Part shown: positions 16,544 through 24,949 of the stretch, in pieces | Position numbering within the stretch: the first letter of the stretch is position 1 | Layout of the letters: each line of letters begins with the position of its first letter | Assembly: GCF_024297185.1 (NCBI RefSeq) | Contig: NZ_JANCTD010000005.1 | Coordinates: forward strand, 1 to 64,000 | Direction: 5' to 3' | Length of the DNA stretch: 64,000 nt | Source: Lewinella sp. JB7 | GTDB lineage: Bacteria; Bacteroidota; Bacteroidia; Chitinophagales; Saprospiraceae | Program-made: the position numbers and the translations under genes | The notes under the pieces: generated by a model | Database searches by the model: none | What the model was told of the DNA's origin: nothing | What the model saw: the letters and a program-made list of their open reading frames with translations, nothing else

Positions 16544-19510
16544 ATGTCCACGACCCCCGTCCCGCCCTGGGCCGAACTGGCCGGCCAGCTCACCGGTGAA
16601 CTCGAAACCGACGACCTCCACCGCATTCTTTTCGCCACCGACGCCAGCGTGTACCGGGAGATGCCGCAGGCAGTCGCTTTTCCGCGCTCCGAGGCGGACG
16701 TGGTAGCCTGTGTGCGCTTCGCCGGTCGCTACGGAGTACCCATTACGCCGCGGGCGGGGGGGACGAGCCTGGCCGGACAGGCCGTCGGTAGTGGCCTGGT
16801 CATCGACGTAAGCCGGCACCTGCGCGGGATCGTGGAAATCAATCCGGCGGAAGGCTACGCCATCGTGGAGCCGGGCGTCATCCGTGATCAACTCAACGAT
16901 GCGCTAAAACAGCACGGATACTGGTTCGGCCCCAATACCAGCACGGCCAACCGCTGCACCCTGGGCGGCATGTTCGGCAACAACAGCTGCGGCAGTACGA
17001 GCATTACGGTGGGGAGTACGCGTGAACACGTGCGGGAGGCGCGGGTGGTACTCTCCGACGGCAGCGTAGTGACTCTGGGCGGCGGCGCGCGGGAGCCGGA
17101 TAACCCCGTTTTAGCGAACGTTTACGGCTTCCTCGACCGTACCCTCTCCGACCCGGAGACCCGTGCCCGGATCGCTGAAGCCTATCCGAAACCCGGCGTG
17201 ACCCGCCGGAACAACGGCTACGCCCTCGATTTGCTGGCTCACCGGTCACCCTACGATCCGGACGGTCCACCGCTGAATCTCTGTGCTCTCCTGGCCGGCT
17301 CGGAGGGTACATTAGCCTTCACCACCCGGCTTAAAGTCAACATTCTTCCCCTGCCCCCGCGCGGATCGGCGGTGGTGGCTTTGCACTTCCGGAGCATCGA
17401 CGCCTGTATGCGGGCTACTCAACTGGCCATGGAAACCAGTCCCTTTATGTGCGAGCTCATGGACGATACCATCCTCAACCTCGCCCTCCAAAACCACGAC
17501 CAACGCAAAAACGCCGCCTTCGTGGAGGGCAATCCCCGCGCCCTGCTCCTGGTCGAATACCGCGCGGAAACGGATGGTCTGGCACTGGAAATGGCGAATG
17601 CCCTGGGCGCACGGCTATGTTCGCCGGAACACACGGCTCATCCCGCTTACGCCGCTCCCGCGCTCGCCGCCCAAGTACAAACCGATAAAGTGTGGGCACT
17701 CCGCGCCGCCGGCCTCGGCATCCTGGGCAATATGGTCGGCGACGCGAAGGCCGTGGCCTGCATTGAGGATACCGCCGTTGCCCTGCCGGACCTGGCCGAT
17801 TATATCGCCGAATTCGAGGAACTGATGCGGCTGTACCAGCAGAATCCGGTCTACTACGCCCACGCCGGCGCCGGAGAGCTCCACCTACGGCCGATCCTGA
17901 ACCTCAAGATCACCGAGGACCGCCAACGCTTCTACGAGATCACCCGCGACGTGGCGGCACTCGTGAAGAAGTACCGCGGAAGTCTGAGCGGGGAACATGG
18001 TGACGGACGGGTACGCGGACAATTCCTGCCCGACATGCTCGGCCCCGAAGTGTACGCCCTGCTGGTAGAGCTAAAAATGACGTGGGACCCCCGGGGAATC
18101 TTTAATCCCGGCAAGATCGTCGAGGCCCCCGCAATGAATGAAAGCTTACGCTACGAAGCCGACGAGGGGGTGGCGGAATACGACACGGTGCTCGACTTCG
18201 ATGACGACGGCGGTCTGCTGCGCGCCGCCGAAAAGTGTAACGGATCGGGCGACTGCCGTAAGATAAGTGGCGGGGCGATGTGCCCCAGCTACCGGGCCAC
18301 CCTAAAGGAAAGGGATACTACCCGCGGTCGCGCCAACGTCCTGCGCGAAGTCCTCACCCAGAACCAGCACGACGATCCCTTCACCCACCCGGCGCTGGCG
18401 GAAGCCATGGACCTGTGCCTGAGTTGCAAGGCGTGCACCAGTGAGTGCCCGAGCACGGTCAATATGGCCAACCTGAAGGCGGAGTACCTGCAGCAGCACC
18501 ACGACAGATACGGCATCCCGTGGCGCACCCGTCTGGTGGCCGCCAATGAGAGCCTGTACCGCATCGGGGGCATGGTGCCGGGATTGTCCAACGCGGTGCT
18601 GAACGTGACCGGCCCACTGGTTAAGAAGCTAGCCGGCATCGCGACGGATCGTTCCCTGCCCCGCTTCCCCGACGAGTCGCTGCGACGCTTTTACGACCGG
18701 GAGCGTCCGGCGGTGGCGGGTACCCGGGGGCAACTGTATCTCTTTGGCGATGAGTTCGTCAATTATCAGGACGTGGAGGCGGGCAAGGCTGCCTTAAGAC
18801 TGTGGTGGAAGCTGGGCTACGCGGTGACTTGGCTCCGGCACGCGGGCAGCGGACGGGCCCAACTGAGTAAGGGACTGCTGCGGGAGGCCCGACGACTGGC
18901 GGCGCGGAACATCGACTGCTTCGCCGGGCGGGTGGGGCAGGGCGCCCCCCTGGTGGGTATCGAACCTTCGGCTATCCTGGGGTTCCGGGACGAGTACCCG
19001 AAGCTCTTCCGGGGAGAGCTGCAGGCGCGGGCGCGGGAGCTGGCCAATCACGCCATAACTTTCGACGAGTGGCTCTTTGGCGAGTACACCGCCGGCCGCG
19101 TTGGTCCCGATGATTTTGGGGACGAGCAACGCGACATTGTCCTGCACGTCCACTGTCACGAAAAGGCGCTGGGGGAGGCGAGCAAGTGTGCCGCCGTGCT
19201 TTCCCTGCCGCTGAACTTCAACGTCACCCTACTGGATAGCGGATGCTGCGGCATGGCGGGCTCGTTTGGGTACGAGGCGGAGCACTACGAGATCAGTCGG
19301 AAGATTGCGGAGCAGTCTTTGATTTCTAAGTTGCGGGGGTGGGACTTCCGGCCCCCTGCCCCCCGGCCCCCAGAGGGGGGCAGGGGGCCTTTGATCGTAG
19401 CGGCGGGGACGAGCTGCCGGCATACGGTGAAGGACGAGTTGGGGGTAAGGGCGTGGCATACGGCGGAGGTGCTGGTGGAGGTGGTTCTGGACACGGGGTC
19501 TGGGTATTAA
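16544..19510 (+). CDS. FAD-linked oxidase / Fe-S fusion dehydrogenase (YdiJ/GlcD-GlpC type)
   Basis: The 988-residue protein joins an FAD-binding PCMH domain (~40-270; PRAGGTSLAGQAVG and FGNNSCGSTS bind the flavin), a FAD-oxidase C domain (~280-540; ends GIFNPGKIV), a 4Fe-4S pair (CNGSGDCRK...MCPSY and CLSCKACTSECPS, ~565-640) and a C-terminal heterodisulfide-reductase-like Cys region (HVHCHEKAL, DSGCCGMAGSFGYE, ~865-915). This architecture is that of D-2-hydroxyacid or D-2-hydroxyglutarate dehydrogenases feeding electrons to the respiratory chain. A 40-bp GC hairpin is inserted in frame near the end (about residues 936-949), encoding a Pro/Gly/Arg loop. Confidence 0.92.
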   Translation: MSTTPVPPWAELAGQLTGELETDDLHRILFATDASVYREMPQAVAFPRSEADVVACVRFAGRYGVPITPRAGGTSLAGQAVGSGLVIDVSRHLRGIVEINPAEGYAIVEPGVIRDQLNDALKQHGYWFGPNTSTANRCTLGGMFGNNSCGSTSITVGSTREHVREARVVLSDGSVVTLGGGAREPDNPVLANVYGFLDRTLSDPETRARIAEAYPKPGVTRRNNGYALDLLAHRSPYDPDGPPLNLCALLAGSEGTLAFTTRLKVNILPLPPRGSAVVALHFRSIDACMRATQLAMETSPFMCELMDDTILNLALQNHDQRKNAAFVEGNPRALLLVEYRAETDGLALEMANALGARLCSPEHTAHPAYAAPALAAQVQTDKVWALRAAGLGILGNMVGDAKAVACIEDTAVALPDLADYIAEFEELMRLYQQNPVYYAHAGAGELHLRPILNLKITEDRQRFYEITRDVAALVKKYRGSLSGEHGDGRVRGQFLPDMLGPEVYALLVELKMTWDPRGIFNPGKIVEAPAMNESLRYEADEGVAEYDTVLDFDDDGGLLRAAEKCNGSGDCRKISGGAMCPSYRATLKERDTTRGRANVLREVLTQNQHDDPFTHPALAEAMDLCLSCKACTSECPSTVNMANLKAEYLQQHHDRYGIPWRTRLVAANESLYRIGGMVPGLSNAVLNVTGPLVKKLAGIATDRSLPRFPDESLRRFYDRERPAVAGTRGQLYLFGDEFVNYQDVEAGKAALRLWWKLGYAVTWLRHAGSGRAQLSKGLLREARRLAARNIDCFAGRVGQGAPLVGIEPSAILGFRDEYPKLFRGELQARARELANHAITFDEWLFGEYTAGRVGPDDFGDEQRDIVLHVHCHEKALGEASKCAAVLSLPLNFNVTLLDSGCCGMAGSFGYEAEHYEISRKIAEQSLISKLRGWDFRPPAPRPPEGGRGPLIVAAGTSCRHTVKDELGVRAWHTAEVLVEVVLDTGSGY
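19350..19389. repeat. GC-rich inverted repeat inside the dehydrogenase gene
   Basis: GGCCCCCTGCCCCCC (19350-19364) pairs perfectly over 15 bp with GGGGGGCAGGGGGCC (19375-19389) around a 10-base loop. It lies inside the coding sequence and keeps the frame. It looks like a mobile palindromic element of the kind that usually sits between genes. Confidence 0.9.
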
Positions 19511-19757
19511 TCCCGTTGAAATACGGAGATGTACACTGTCTAGCGGCTAGGTGCGGGTGAGCAAGTTCACGCTGGCTCGGGACAGGACGGAGCTTGCTAT
19601 AGTGCCGGGAAGCCCCTATATTAGGAATAGTCGCCGTGTAGATTATAGGATTAGAGGTAGGGATAAGCTTCCAGTAAATTCATTGTTGCATCCATCGCAT
19701 GCCCGGAGTGATCCGAGCAAACACCCACCCTTTTTCACTTTCTAAAATCACCCGATC
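19511..19757. other. Intergenic region before the cupin gene
   Basis: This 247-bp spacer contains no gene that I can support. It is less GC-rich than its flanks and should carry the promoter of the cupin lipoprotein gene, but I see no clean TAnnTTTG box. Confidence 0.4.
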
Positions 19758-20219
19758 ATGAGGACTCCCAATTTCCTAGTCGCCCTATCCACCGGTTTGT
19801 TAGTGGCCACGCTGATTAGCTGCGACCAACAGACACCCCCACCCGAAGAGATAGACGACCCCGTCGCGGTAGAGGCCGATCCGGTAGAGGAGCCGACCTA
19901 CGATCCGAGCGAAGGGCTTCATAGGCTTGCTCCGGAGATGCTAACGATGATTCAGGATACCTTGGGTATTGTCATGTATGAGGCGGTCATGGAGCCCGGA
20001 GATTCCGTAGGCTGGCACGAGCACCCGGTTCATACCGTTTACGTACTGCAAGGAGGTACGCTTGCGGTGTACTTCGAGGGAATGGAAAGGCAGGTGCTCG
20101 AACTTCCGACGGGTCTGGCCCTGATTCAACCCGCACTCGGTGATGCGGCAGTGAACATCGGGGATACCCCCGTGAGGCTGTTGACGCATGACCTTTATTC
20201 CCTGGCACCGGAAAGGTAA
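19758..20219 (+). CDS. Cupin-domain lipoprotein
   Basis: The 153-residue protein starts with a lipoprotein signal (MRTPNFLVALSTGLLVATLISC, Cys22), then an acidic Pro-rich linker (~25-55). The rest is a single small cupin barrel: motif 1 PGDSVGWHEHPVHTVYVLQGG (two metal-type His) and a second strand set around PTGLALIQPALGDAAVNIGDTPVRLLTHDL. The His pair suggests that it binds a metal. Enzyme activity and substrate are unknown. Confidence 0.85.
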   Translation: MRTPNFLVALSTGLLVATLISCDQQTPPPEEIDDPVAVEADPVEEPTYDPSEGLHRLAPEMLTMIQDTLGIVMYEAVMEPGDSVGWHEHPVHTVYVLQGGTLAVYFEGMERQVLELPTGLALIQPALGDAAVNIGDTPVRLLTHDLYSLAPER

Positions 20220-20371
20220 GGGGCCGGCAAACCTGTCAACGCAGCAGCTGCGCAACGTCCCCTCCCATTTCTCGGCCTCGTGCTCTGGTAGGTACTCCAC
20301 CGACTCCCGGTGGGCCCGGAGAGTCGTGTTGAGCGCGTTGCGGCCGTGAACGGAGTGGCAGGCTATGCTAC
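20220..20371 (-). other. Possible coding remnant next to repeat array
   Basis: Read on the minus strand this 150-bp stretch gives an uninterrupted, protein-like string including HSVHGRNALNTTLRAHRE and SVEYLPEHEAEKWEG, with coding-like composition but no start and no recognised family. It may be the remains of a gene cut by the repeats. I could not name a parent gene. Confidence 0.2.
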
Positions 20372-20747
20372 CGTAAAGCTTGACGGCTCAAGCCGTCGCT
20401 ACACGCTGTGTGGGAGTCTTAGTTGCACGTAAAGCTTGACGGCTCAAGCCGTTGTTACACGTAAGTGTGGGAGTCTTAATTGTACGTAAAGCTTGACGGC
20501 TCAAGCCGTTGCTACACGTAAGTGTGTGGGACTTAGTTATACGTAAAGCTTGACGGCTCAAGCCGTCGCTACACGTTAGTGTGGGAGACTTAGTTACGCG
20601 TAAAGCTTGACGGCTCAAGCCGTTGTTGCACGTAAGTGTGGGAGTCTTAGTTGCACGTAAAGCTTGACGGCTCAAGCCGTCGCTACACGTTGTGTGGGAG
20701 TATTAGTTGCACGTAAAGCTTGACGGCTCAAGCCGTCGCTACGCGTT
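20372..20747. repeat. Seven-copy 56-57-bp array carrying palindromic elements
   Basis: Copies begin with cgtaaagcttgacggc at 20372, 20428, 20485, 20542, 20599, 20656 and 20712 (last one partial). Each holds the palindrome gacggctcaagccgtc (or the variant ending ccgtt) followed by cgctacacg and a less conserved gtgtgggagtcttagttgca spacer. Because the period is mostly 57 bp, a minus-strand frame stays open as a 19-residue repeat, but this is a by-product. Copy 7 supplies the stop codon of the TRIC-family gene. Spacers are conserved, so it is not a CRISPR array. Confidence 0.95.
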
Positions 20748-21341
20748 GATCTGCAAGGACCACCCCCGCCGCACCGATACGTAGCGGATCACCAGCACCG
20801 TCAGGATGGCGGTTACGGTACTGAGAGCCCGGAGGCCGAGCAGCGATTCCAGGGAGAGATAAACGACACCCCCGAGGAGGCAGGCCGTAGCGTAGATCTC
20901 CCGCCGGAAGATGAGCGGCACCTCATTCGTCAGCACGTCGCGCAGGATCCCGCCGAAGACGGCCGATATCACTCCCATGATGAGGCAGACTTCCCAATTC
21001 AGCCCGGCCGCCAAAGTGGTCTGCACCCCCAGTACCGTGAAGACGGCAATGCCCATGGTGTCGAAGAGAAACATGCTGCGCCGCAACTTCAGGATCGTGC
21101 CGCGAAAGAGGTACGCGAGCAGTAGACCCAGACTGATCACCACAAAGTAGTGACGGTTCAGCAACCAGCTCACCGGAAAGCGACCAATCAGCACGTCACG
21201 GATCGTGCCTCCGCCCACCGCCGTCACGAAGCCGATGATGAGCGATCCCACCAGGTCGAATTTTTTATCGATCGCGGTCAGTACCCCTGAGATGGCGAAT
21301 ACGAGGGTGCCGAGTACGTCCAGGGTGTAGATCCAGGTCAC
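20739..21341 (-). CDS. TRIC/UPF0126 family cation channel (YadS-like)
   Basis: The 200-residue membrane protein is two tandem copies of the UPF0126 three-helix repeat plus one helix. The signature glycine motifs are present in both halves: GGGTIRDVLIGRFP and FGGILRDVLTNEVPLIF. Members form trimeric intracellular cation-type channels in the bacterial inner membrane, permeable to monovalent cations. The stop codon lies in the last copy of the 57-bp repeat, and another palindrome copy lies upstream at about 21408. Confidence 0.93.
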   Translation of the reverse strand: MTWIYTLDVLGTLVFAISGVLTAIDKKFDLVGSLIIGFVTAVGGGTIRDVLIGRFPVSWLLNRHYFVVISLGLLLAYLFRGTILKLRRSMFLFDTMGIAVFTVLGVQTTLAAGLNWEVCLIMGVISAVFGGILRDVLTNEVPLIFRREIYATACLLGGVVYLSLESLLGLRALSTVTAILTVLVIRYVSVRRGWSLQINA

Positions 21342-21399
21342 GTTGAAGTACTGTCGCGACGACTTCCGTCGCCACGCTGTTTGTGTGCAGATAATGTAA

Positions 21400-21426
21400 G
21401 CAGCTTAACGGCTGAAGCCGTCGCTA
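21400..21426. repeat. Palindromic element fused to the amylase stop codon
   Basis: The core acggctgaagccgt (21408-21421) is followed by cgcta; on the minus strand it reads TAGCGACGGCTTCAGCCGTT, and its TAG is the stop codon of the amylase gene (21424-21426). Confidence 0.85.
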
Positions 21427-22914
21427 CTTGTTGGAAAGTACCCGGTAGCCCCAGGGTTCCAGTTCCACGGTCATCCCCTCGGTAAGTTCCATGGTACTGT
21501 TGCTGAACACATCGGTGTACGTGCCGGCAAACGCGCCGCCGTCGAGGGTGACCCGCTGCGGCTCGGCGGAGAGATTGATCAGCACGGCCACTTTGTCGCC
21601 GTTCTTGGCGCGGGTGAAGGCGTAAACCATCTCGTCGTTGCTGGTTTCAATCTTTTCCAGGGGACCACCGGCCTCGCCGTTCCACAGGGCCTGGTTGCGC
21701 TCCTTAAGGTCGAAGAGGGTCCGGTAAAAGTCGGCGTAGGTATAGTCACCCCACTCGATCTGGTCCTTCTCGAAGAACTCGTACTGGCGGTCTACGGCGG
21801 ACTCCTGGCCGGAGTAGATCAGCGGCATCCCGTCGAAGGTGGCGGTCAGTACGGCGAAGGCCTGGTGCCCGTCGCCCATCCGCTGGAATTCAGTGCCCGC
21901 CCAGGCGTTCTCGTCGTGGTTGGAGGTGAACTGCATCTTGTAGCCCCGGTGGTATTCCCTGCGTTGCTTGGCCAGGGTTTCGTCGATGGCCAGGGCGGTG
22001 ACGCCGCTCATCTTTTCTCCTTCCGATCGGGCGATGTTGCTCATGTCGGTATTGGCCTGCCGGTTGGCACCGCGGGCCTTGGCGACTTCATTCAGGGTGT
22101 GGTGCATCTCCCAGCCGTAGTCCATGATAAATGCACCGTTATTGACGATGGCGGGCACGGCCCCTTCGGACAGTAAGAACAGGGGCTCGATGGCGTAGAG
22201 CGCGCTGCTGGCTTGCTCCCAAAAATCGACCGGTACGCCGTGGGCTACGTCTACCCGGAAGCCGTCCACGTCCATCTCCTTCACCCAGTACGCCATGGCG
22301 TCGATCATGCTGTCGCGCATCTCGGCGTTGTCGTAGTTAAGGTCGGCCACGTCGGTCCAGCCCCAGCTTTCGCCGGTGTCGGGATTGATGGGGTCGGTGA
22401 TCTCACCGTCCTTTTTCGTGTAAAAATCGGGATGCGCGGTGATCCAGGGGTTGTCCCAGCCGGTGTGGTTGGGTACCCAGTCGATGATGGCGTGCATGCC
22501 GGCCGCGTGGATGGCTTCCATCAATTCTTTGAAGTCGGCCTTGGTTCCGAAGTCCGGATTCACGCCGCGGTAGTCGGCCACCGCGTAGGGACTGCCCAGG
22601 GTACCCTTGCGGTTCTTCTCGCTTACGGGGTGGATGGGCATGAACCAGAGGATGTCTACTCCCATTTCTGCCAGACGGGGCAGGTGCTCCCGGAATGCAT
22701 CGAAGGTGCCCTCCGGCGTATAGATACGGGTATTGACCTCGTAGATCACGGCATCCTTGTGCCAGTCGGGAACGTTAGGCTCCACCGTCAGTTCCGCCTG
22801 ATTATTAGCGGAGGAGGTGGTAATGACCTCGGGTTCCGTACGGCGCTCGCAGGCAGTGACGAACAGAAATAGCGCGCAGAAAAGAAGTACGGAACGGCGG
22901 AAGGGCAGGTACAT
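21424..22914 (-). CDS. GH13 alpha-amylase family lipoprotein
   Basis: The 496-residue protein has a lipobox (FVTAC, Cys22) and a GH13 (beta/alpha)8 barrel. Conserved regions are visible: IIDWVPNH (region I), GFRVDVAH with the nucleophile Asp221 (II), LLSEG with the acid/base Glu249 (III) and FTSNHDEN with Asp333 (IV). A small C-terminal beta domain closes the chain. It should cleave or rearrange alpha-glucans at the cell surface or in the periplasm. There is no SusC/SusD pair beside it, so it is not part of a standard polysaccharide utilisation locus here. Confidence 0.93.
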   Translation of the reverse strand: MYLPFRRSVLLFCALFLFVTACERRTEPEVITTSSANNQAELTVEPNVPDWHKDAVIYEVNTRIYTPEGTFDAFREHLPRLAEMGVDILWFMPIHPVSEKNRKGTLGSPYAVADYRGVNPDFGTKADFKELMEAIHAAGMHAIIDWVPNHTGWDNPWITAHPDFYTKKDGEITDPINPDTGESWGWTDVADLNYDNAEMRDSMIDAMAYWVKEMDVDGFRVDVAHGVPVDFWEQASSALYAIEPLFLLSEGAVPAIVNNGAFIMDYGWEMHHTLNEVAKARGANRQANTDMSNIARSEGEKMSGVTALAIDETLAKQRREYHRGYKMQFTSNHDENAWAGTEFQRMGDGHQAFAVLTATFDGMPLIYSGQESAVDRQYEFFEKDQIEWGDYTYADFYRTLFDLKERNQALWNGEAGGPLEKIETSNDEMVYAFTRAKNGDKVAVLINLSAEPQRVTLDGGAFAGTYTDVFSNSTMELTEGMTVELEPWGYRVLSNK

Positions 22915-22994
22915 TGATCGAAAGGTTTGCGGTGCAAACGCAGGGCACGGCCAATGGTTTGGGCGGGTGCGCGGGTCCCGTGAATCTCATTAAA

Positions 22995-23046
22995 GCAGGC
23001 GGCTCGGGTAGTGACCTCCGAAGCTCTCCCCCTCGCCGCTTAGGGG
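22995..23046. repeat. Candidate REP-like element at the MDR stop codon
   Basis: On the minus strand the MDR gene ends GTCCCCTAAGCGGCGAGGGG, followed by gagagcttcgg. The CCCCT/AGGGG arms pair and the stop codon TAA sits in the loop. The wording (cgaagctctccccctcgccg) resembles GC-rich dispersed elements in related genomes, but only one copy is in this window. Confidence 0.4.
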
Positions 23047-23984
23047 ACGGTGACAATAATCTTGGCCTGGGTGCGGCCTTTTTCCAGTTCGCGCAGTGCC
23101 GCGGGCAACTCGGCGAAGGGGTATGTCCGGGAAACGTGCGCCCGCAGGCGACCGTCGGCCAGGCGTTCGGCGATGGCGGTCTGCTGCTCCCCGTCGGAAT
23201 ACACCAGGTGGTGGTGTAGTTCCACCGACTTCCACTCCGCCCGTTCCTGCAGGTGATCACTCAGACCGGCGGCGATGGTGAGCAGTTTGCCCCCCGGCTT
23301 GACGAGTTGGAGGGAGCGTTCCAGGTGCTCGGGTCCCAGGGATTCCAGGACGACGTCGACCGGCTCCAGGACGTCCTCGAATTGGTGTTCGTGGTAGTCG
23401 ACGTGCTCGTCGGCCCCGAGCTCCAGGATGAAGTCGCGCTTACCGGCCGAGGAGGTGCCGATGACGTAGGCCCCCCGCTCCTTCGCCAGCTGTACCGCGA
23501 AGTGCCCGACGCCGCCCCCGGCCGCGTGTATGAGCACCCGCTGGCCCTTCTCTATTCGGGCCAGGTCCACCAAGTTCTGCCAGGCGGTAAGGGCGGCCAG
23601 GGTAGCGGCGGCGGCGTCGATATGGGAGACGTTTGAAGGCTTCCGGGCCAGGTGAACGGCCGGGGCAATCACCACTTCGGCGTACGCCTGACCATGACCG
23701 GGAAAGTTGACCATACCGAACACCGCGTCGTCGACCCGAAAGTCTTCCACGCCATCGCCGACGGCGGTGACCTCGCCGGATACGTCCCAACCGAGAACGA
23801 CCGGGGCCTGCTCCCGTAAGGATCCATAGAGCGCCTTACCCCGGGCGGTCTTAAAGTCGACGGGGTTGAGGCTGATGGCACGAACGCGGATCGCCACCTC
23901 CCCGGCCCCGGGGGTGGGGGAGGGAAGTTCGGTGAGCGACAGGCCTTCCGGTCCGGAGGGAGTAGTAAGGGTATATGCCTGCAT
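23040..23984 (-). CDS. Zinc-less MDR family NADP-dependent oxidoreductase
   Basis: The 314-residue protein has the medium-chain dehydrogenase layout: GroES-like domain (~25-130, with VLGWDVSGEVTAVGDGVEDF) and a Rossmann domain with HAAGGGVGHFAVQLAKERGA (~152-171). The structural and catalytic zinc ligands of alcohol dehydrogenases are missing, which puts it with quinone oxidoreductase/enoyl reductase-like enzymes. It would reduce a quinone or enone with NADPH. It is 65 bp upstream of nothing else on its strand except the amylase, and may be its own unit or share one with the SDR gene upstream. Confidence 0.9.
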   Translation of the reverse strand: MQAYTLTTPSGPEGLSLTELPSPTPGAGEVAIRVRAISLNPVDFKTARGKALYGSLREQAPVVLGWDVSGEVTAVGDGVEDFRVDDAVFGMVNFPGHGQAYAEVVIAPAVHLARKPSNVSHIDAAAATLAALTAWQNLVDLARIEKGQRVLIHAAGGGVGHFAVQLAKERGAYVIGTSSAGKRDFILELGADEHVDYHEHQFEDVLEPVDVVLESLGPEHLERSLQLVKPGGKLLTIAAGLSDHLQERAEWKSVELHHHLVYSDGEQQTAIAERLADGRLRAHVSRTYPFAELPAALRELEKGRTQAKIIVTVP

Positions 23985-24049
23985 GGGGGTGTTTTACCGG
24001 GAGGGTTTGCTTTAGGGGAATGACGTAGCGCCCGCGCGCCGCCGCCCGC

Positions 24050-24844
24050 CTACAGTTCGATGGATTGCACGGAGCCGCCGTCGACGCGGTAATTGGAGCC
24101 GATGACGAAGCTGGCCAGTTCGGAACAGAGGAAGGCGATGACGGCCGCAACCTCCTCGGCCTTTCCGCGGCGGTGGAGGACCAGGTGGGGGCGCGACTCG
24201 TTGAGGAAGGTGTTGATGGCTTCGTCCTTGGTCATCCCGAGTTTTTCCGCTCGCTTGTCCATCATGCCGTCGGTCATGCCGGTCTCGATGAAGGCCGGGG
24301 CGACCGAGTTGATGCAAACGCCGTCGATGGCGTAGAGCTGGGCGGTACCCTTGACGAAGGTGAGCAGGGCGGCCTTGGCGGCGTTGTACACGGCCTCGTC
24401 GGGGTAGGGTTGAGCCACGTTTTCGGAGGTGACGAACACCACCCGGCCCCAACCGCGCTTGCGCATACCGGGCACGAAGCTGCGCGCCATCTGGACGCCG
24501 GTAAGAAAATCGATCTCGAAGGCTTCCCGGTAATCGTCGATGTTCACGTCTTCCAGCGGGTCACCCTTGGCTCCCGTTACGCCGGTCGTGTGCACGAGAA
24601 TGTCGATATCTCCGGCGGCGTCGGCTACGGATTGCACGCCGCTTTCCCGGGTGAGGTCGGCCACGACGGTGGTCAGTCGATCCCCGCCCCCGAGTCGCCG
24701 GGCGGTTTCTTGCAGCCCGTCGGCATCGATGTCGGTAAGCACGAGGCGAACCCCTTCGTCGAGCAGTAGGCGGGCGGTGGCTTCCCCCATTCCGCCGGCG
24801 GCACCGGTGATGAGGGCTTTACGATTATTGATCTTCAGGTCCAT
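24050..24844 (-). CDS. SDR family oxidoreductase
   Basis: The 264-residue classical short-chain dehydrogenase has the cofactor motif TGAAGGMGEAT (residues 14-24), the aspartate-bearing LTDIDADG after strand 2, and the catalytic YNAAK (Tyr near residue 152). The C-terminus DGGSVQSIEL is typical. The insertion around residues 185-215 is longer than usual and would shape the substrate pocket. It is 65 bp upstream of the MDR gene on the same strand. Substrate unknown. Confidence 0.92.
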   Translation of the reverse strand: MDLKINNRKALITGAAGGMGEATARLLLDEGVRLVLTDIDADGLQETARRLGGGDRLTTVVADLTRESGVQSVADAAGDIDILVHTTGVTGAKGDPLEDVNIDDYREAFEIDFLTGVQMARSFVPGMRKRGWGRVVFVTSENVAQPYPDEAVYNAAKAALLTFVKGTAQLYAIDGVCINSVAPAFIETGMTDGMMDKRAEKLGMTKDEAINTFLNESRPHLVLHRRGKAEEVAAVIAFLCSELASFVIGSNYRVDGGSVQSIEL

Positions 24845-24912
24845 ACCCAGCTTAACCGAACGAAAATTTCAAGGTTCGGAAACCGGGGGGGCCAGAAGTG
24901 GAGCGCCCGTAG

Positions 24913-24920
24913 TACATTTG
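24913..24920 (+). promoter_or_regulatory. Bacteroidota-type -7 promoter box (TACATTTG)
   Basis: TACATTTG matches the TAnnTTTG -7 consensus and lies 29 bp before the PepSY gene start. No clear TTG -33 box is seen at the expected spacing. Confidence 0.6.
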
Positions 24921-24949
24921 CGTTCTTTAGAATCAATCTAATATAACGC

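Noticed and set aside
20388-20675. Minus-strand open frame of 95 codons with a 19-residue repeat
   Set aside because: It is the translation of the 57-bp repeat array; the period is a multiple of three, so the frame stays open. No start context or protein-like variation.
20372-20747. Candidate CRISPR array
   Set aside because: The sequences between the palindromes are themselves conserved, so there are no unique spacers, and no cas genes are present.
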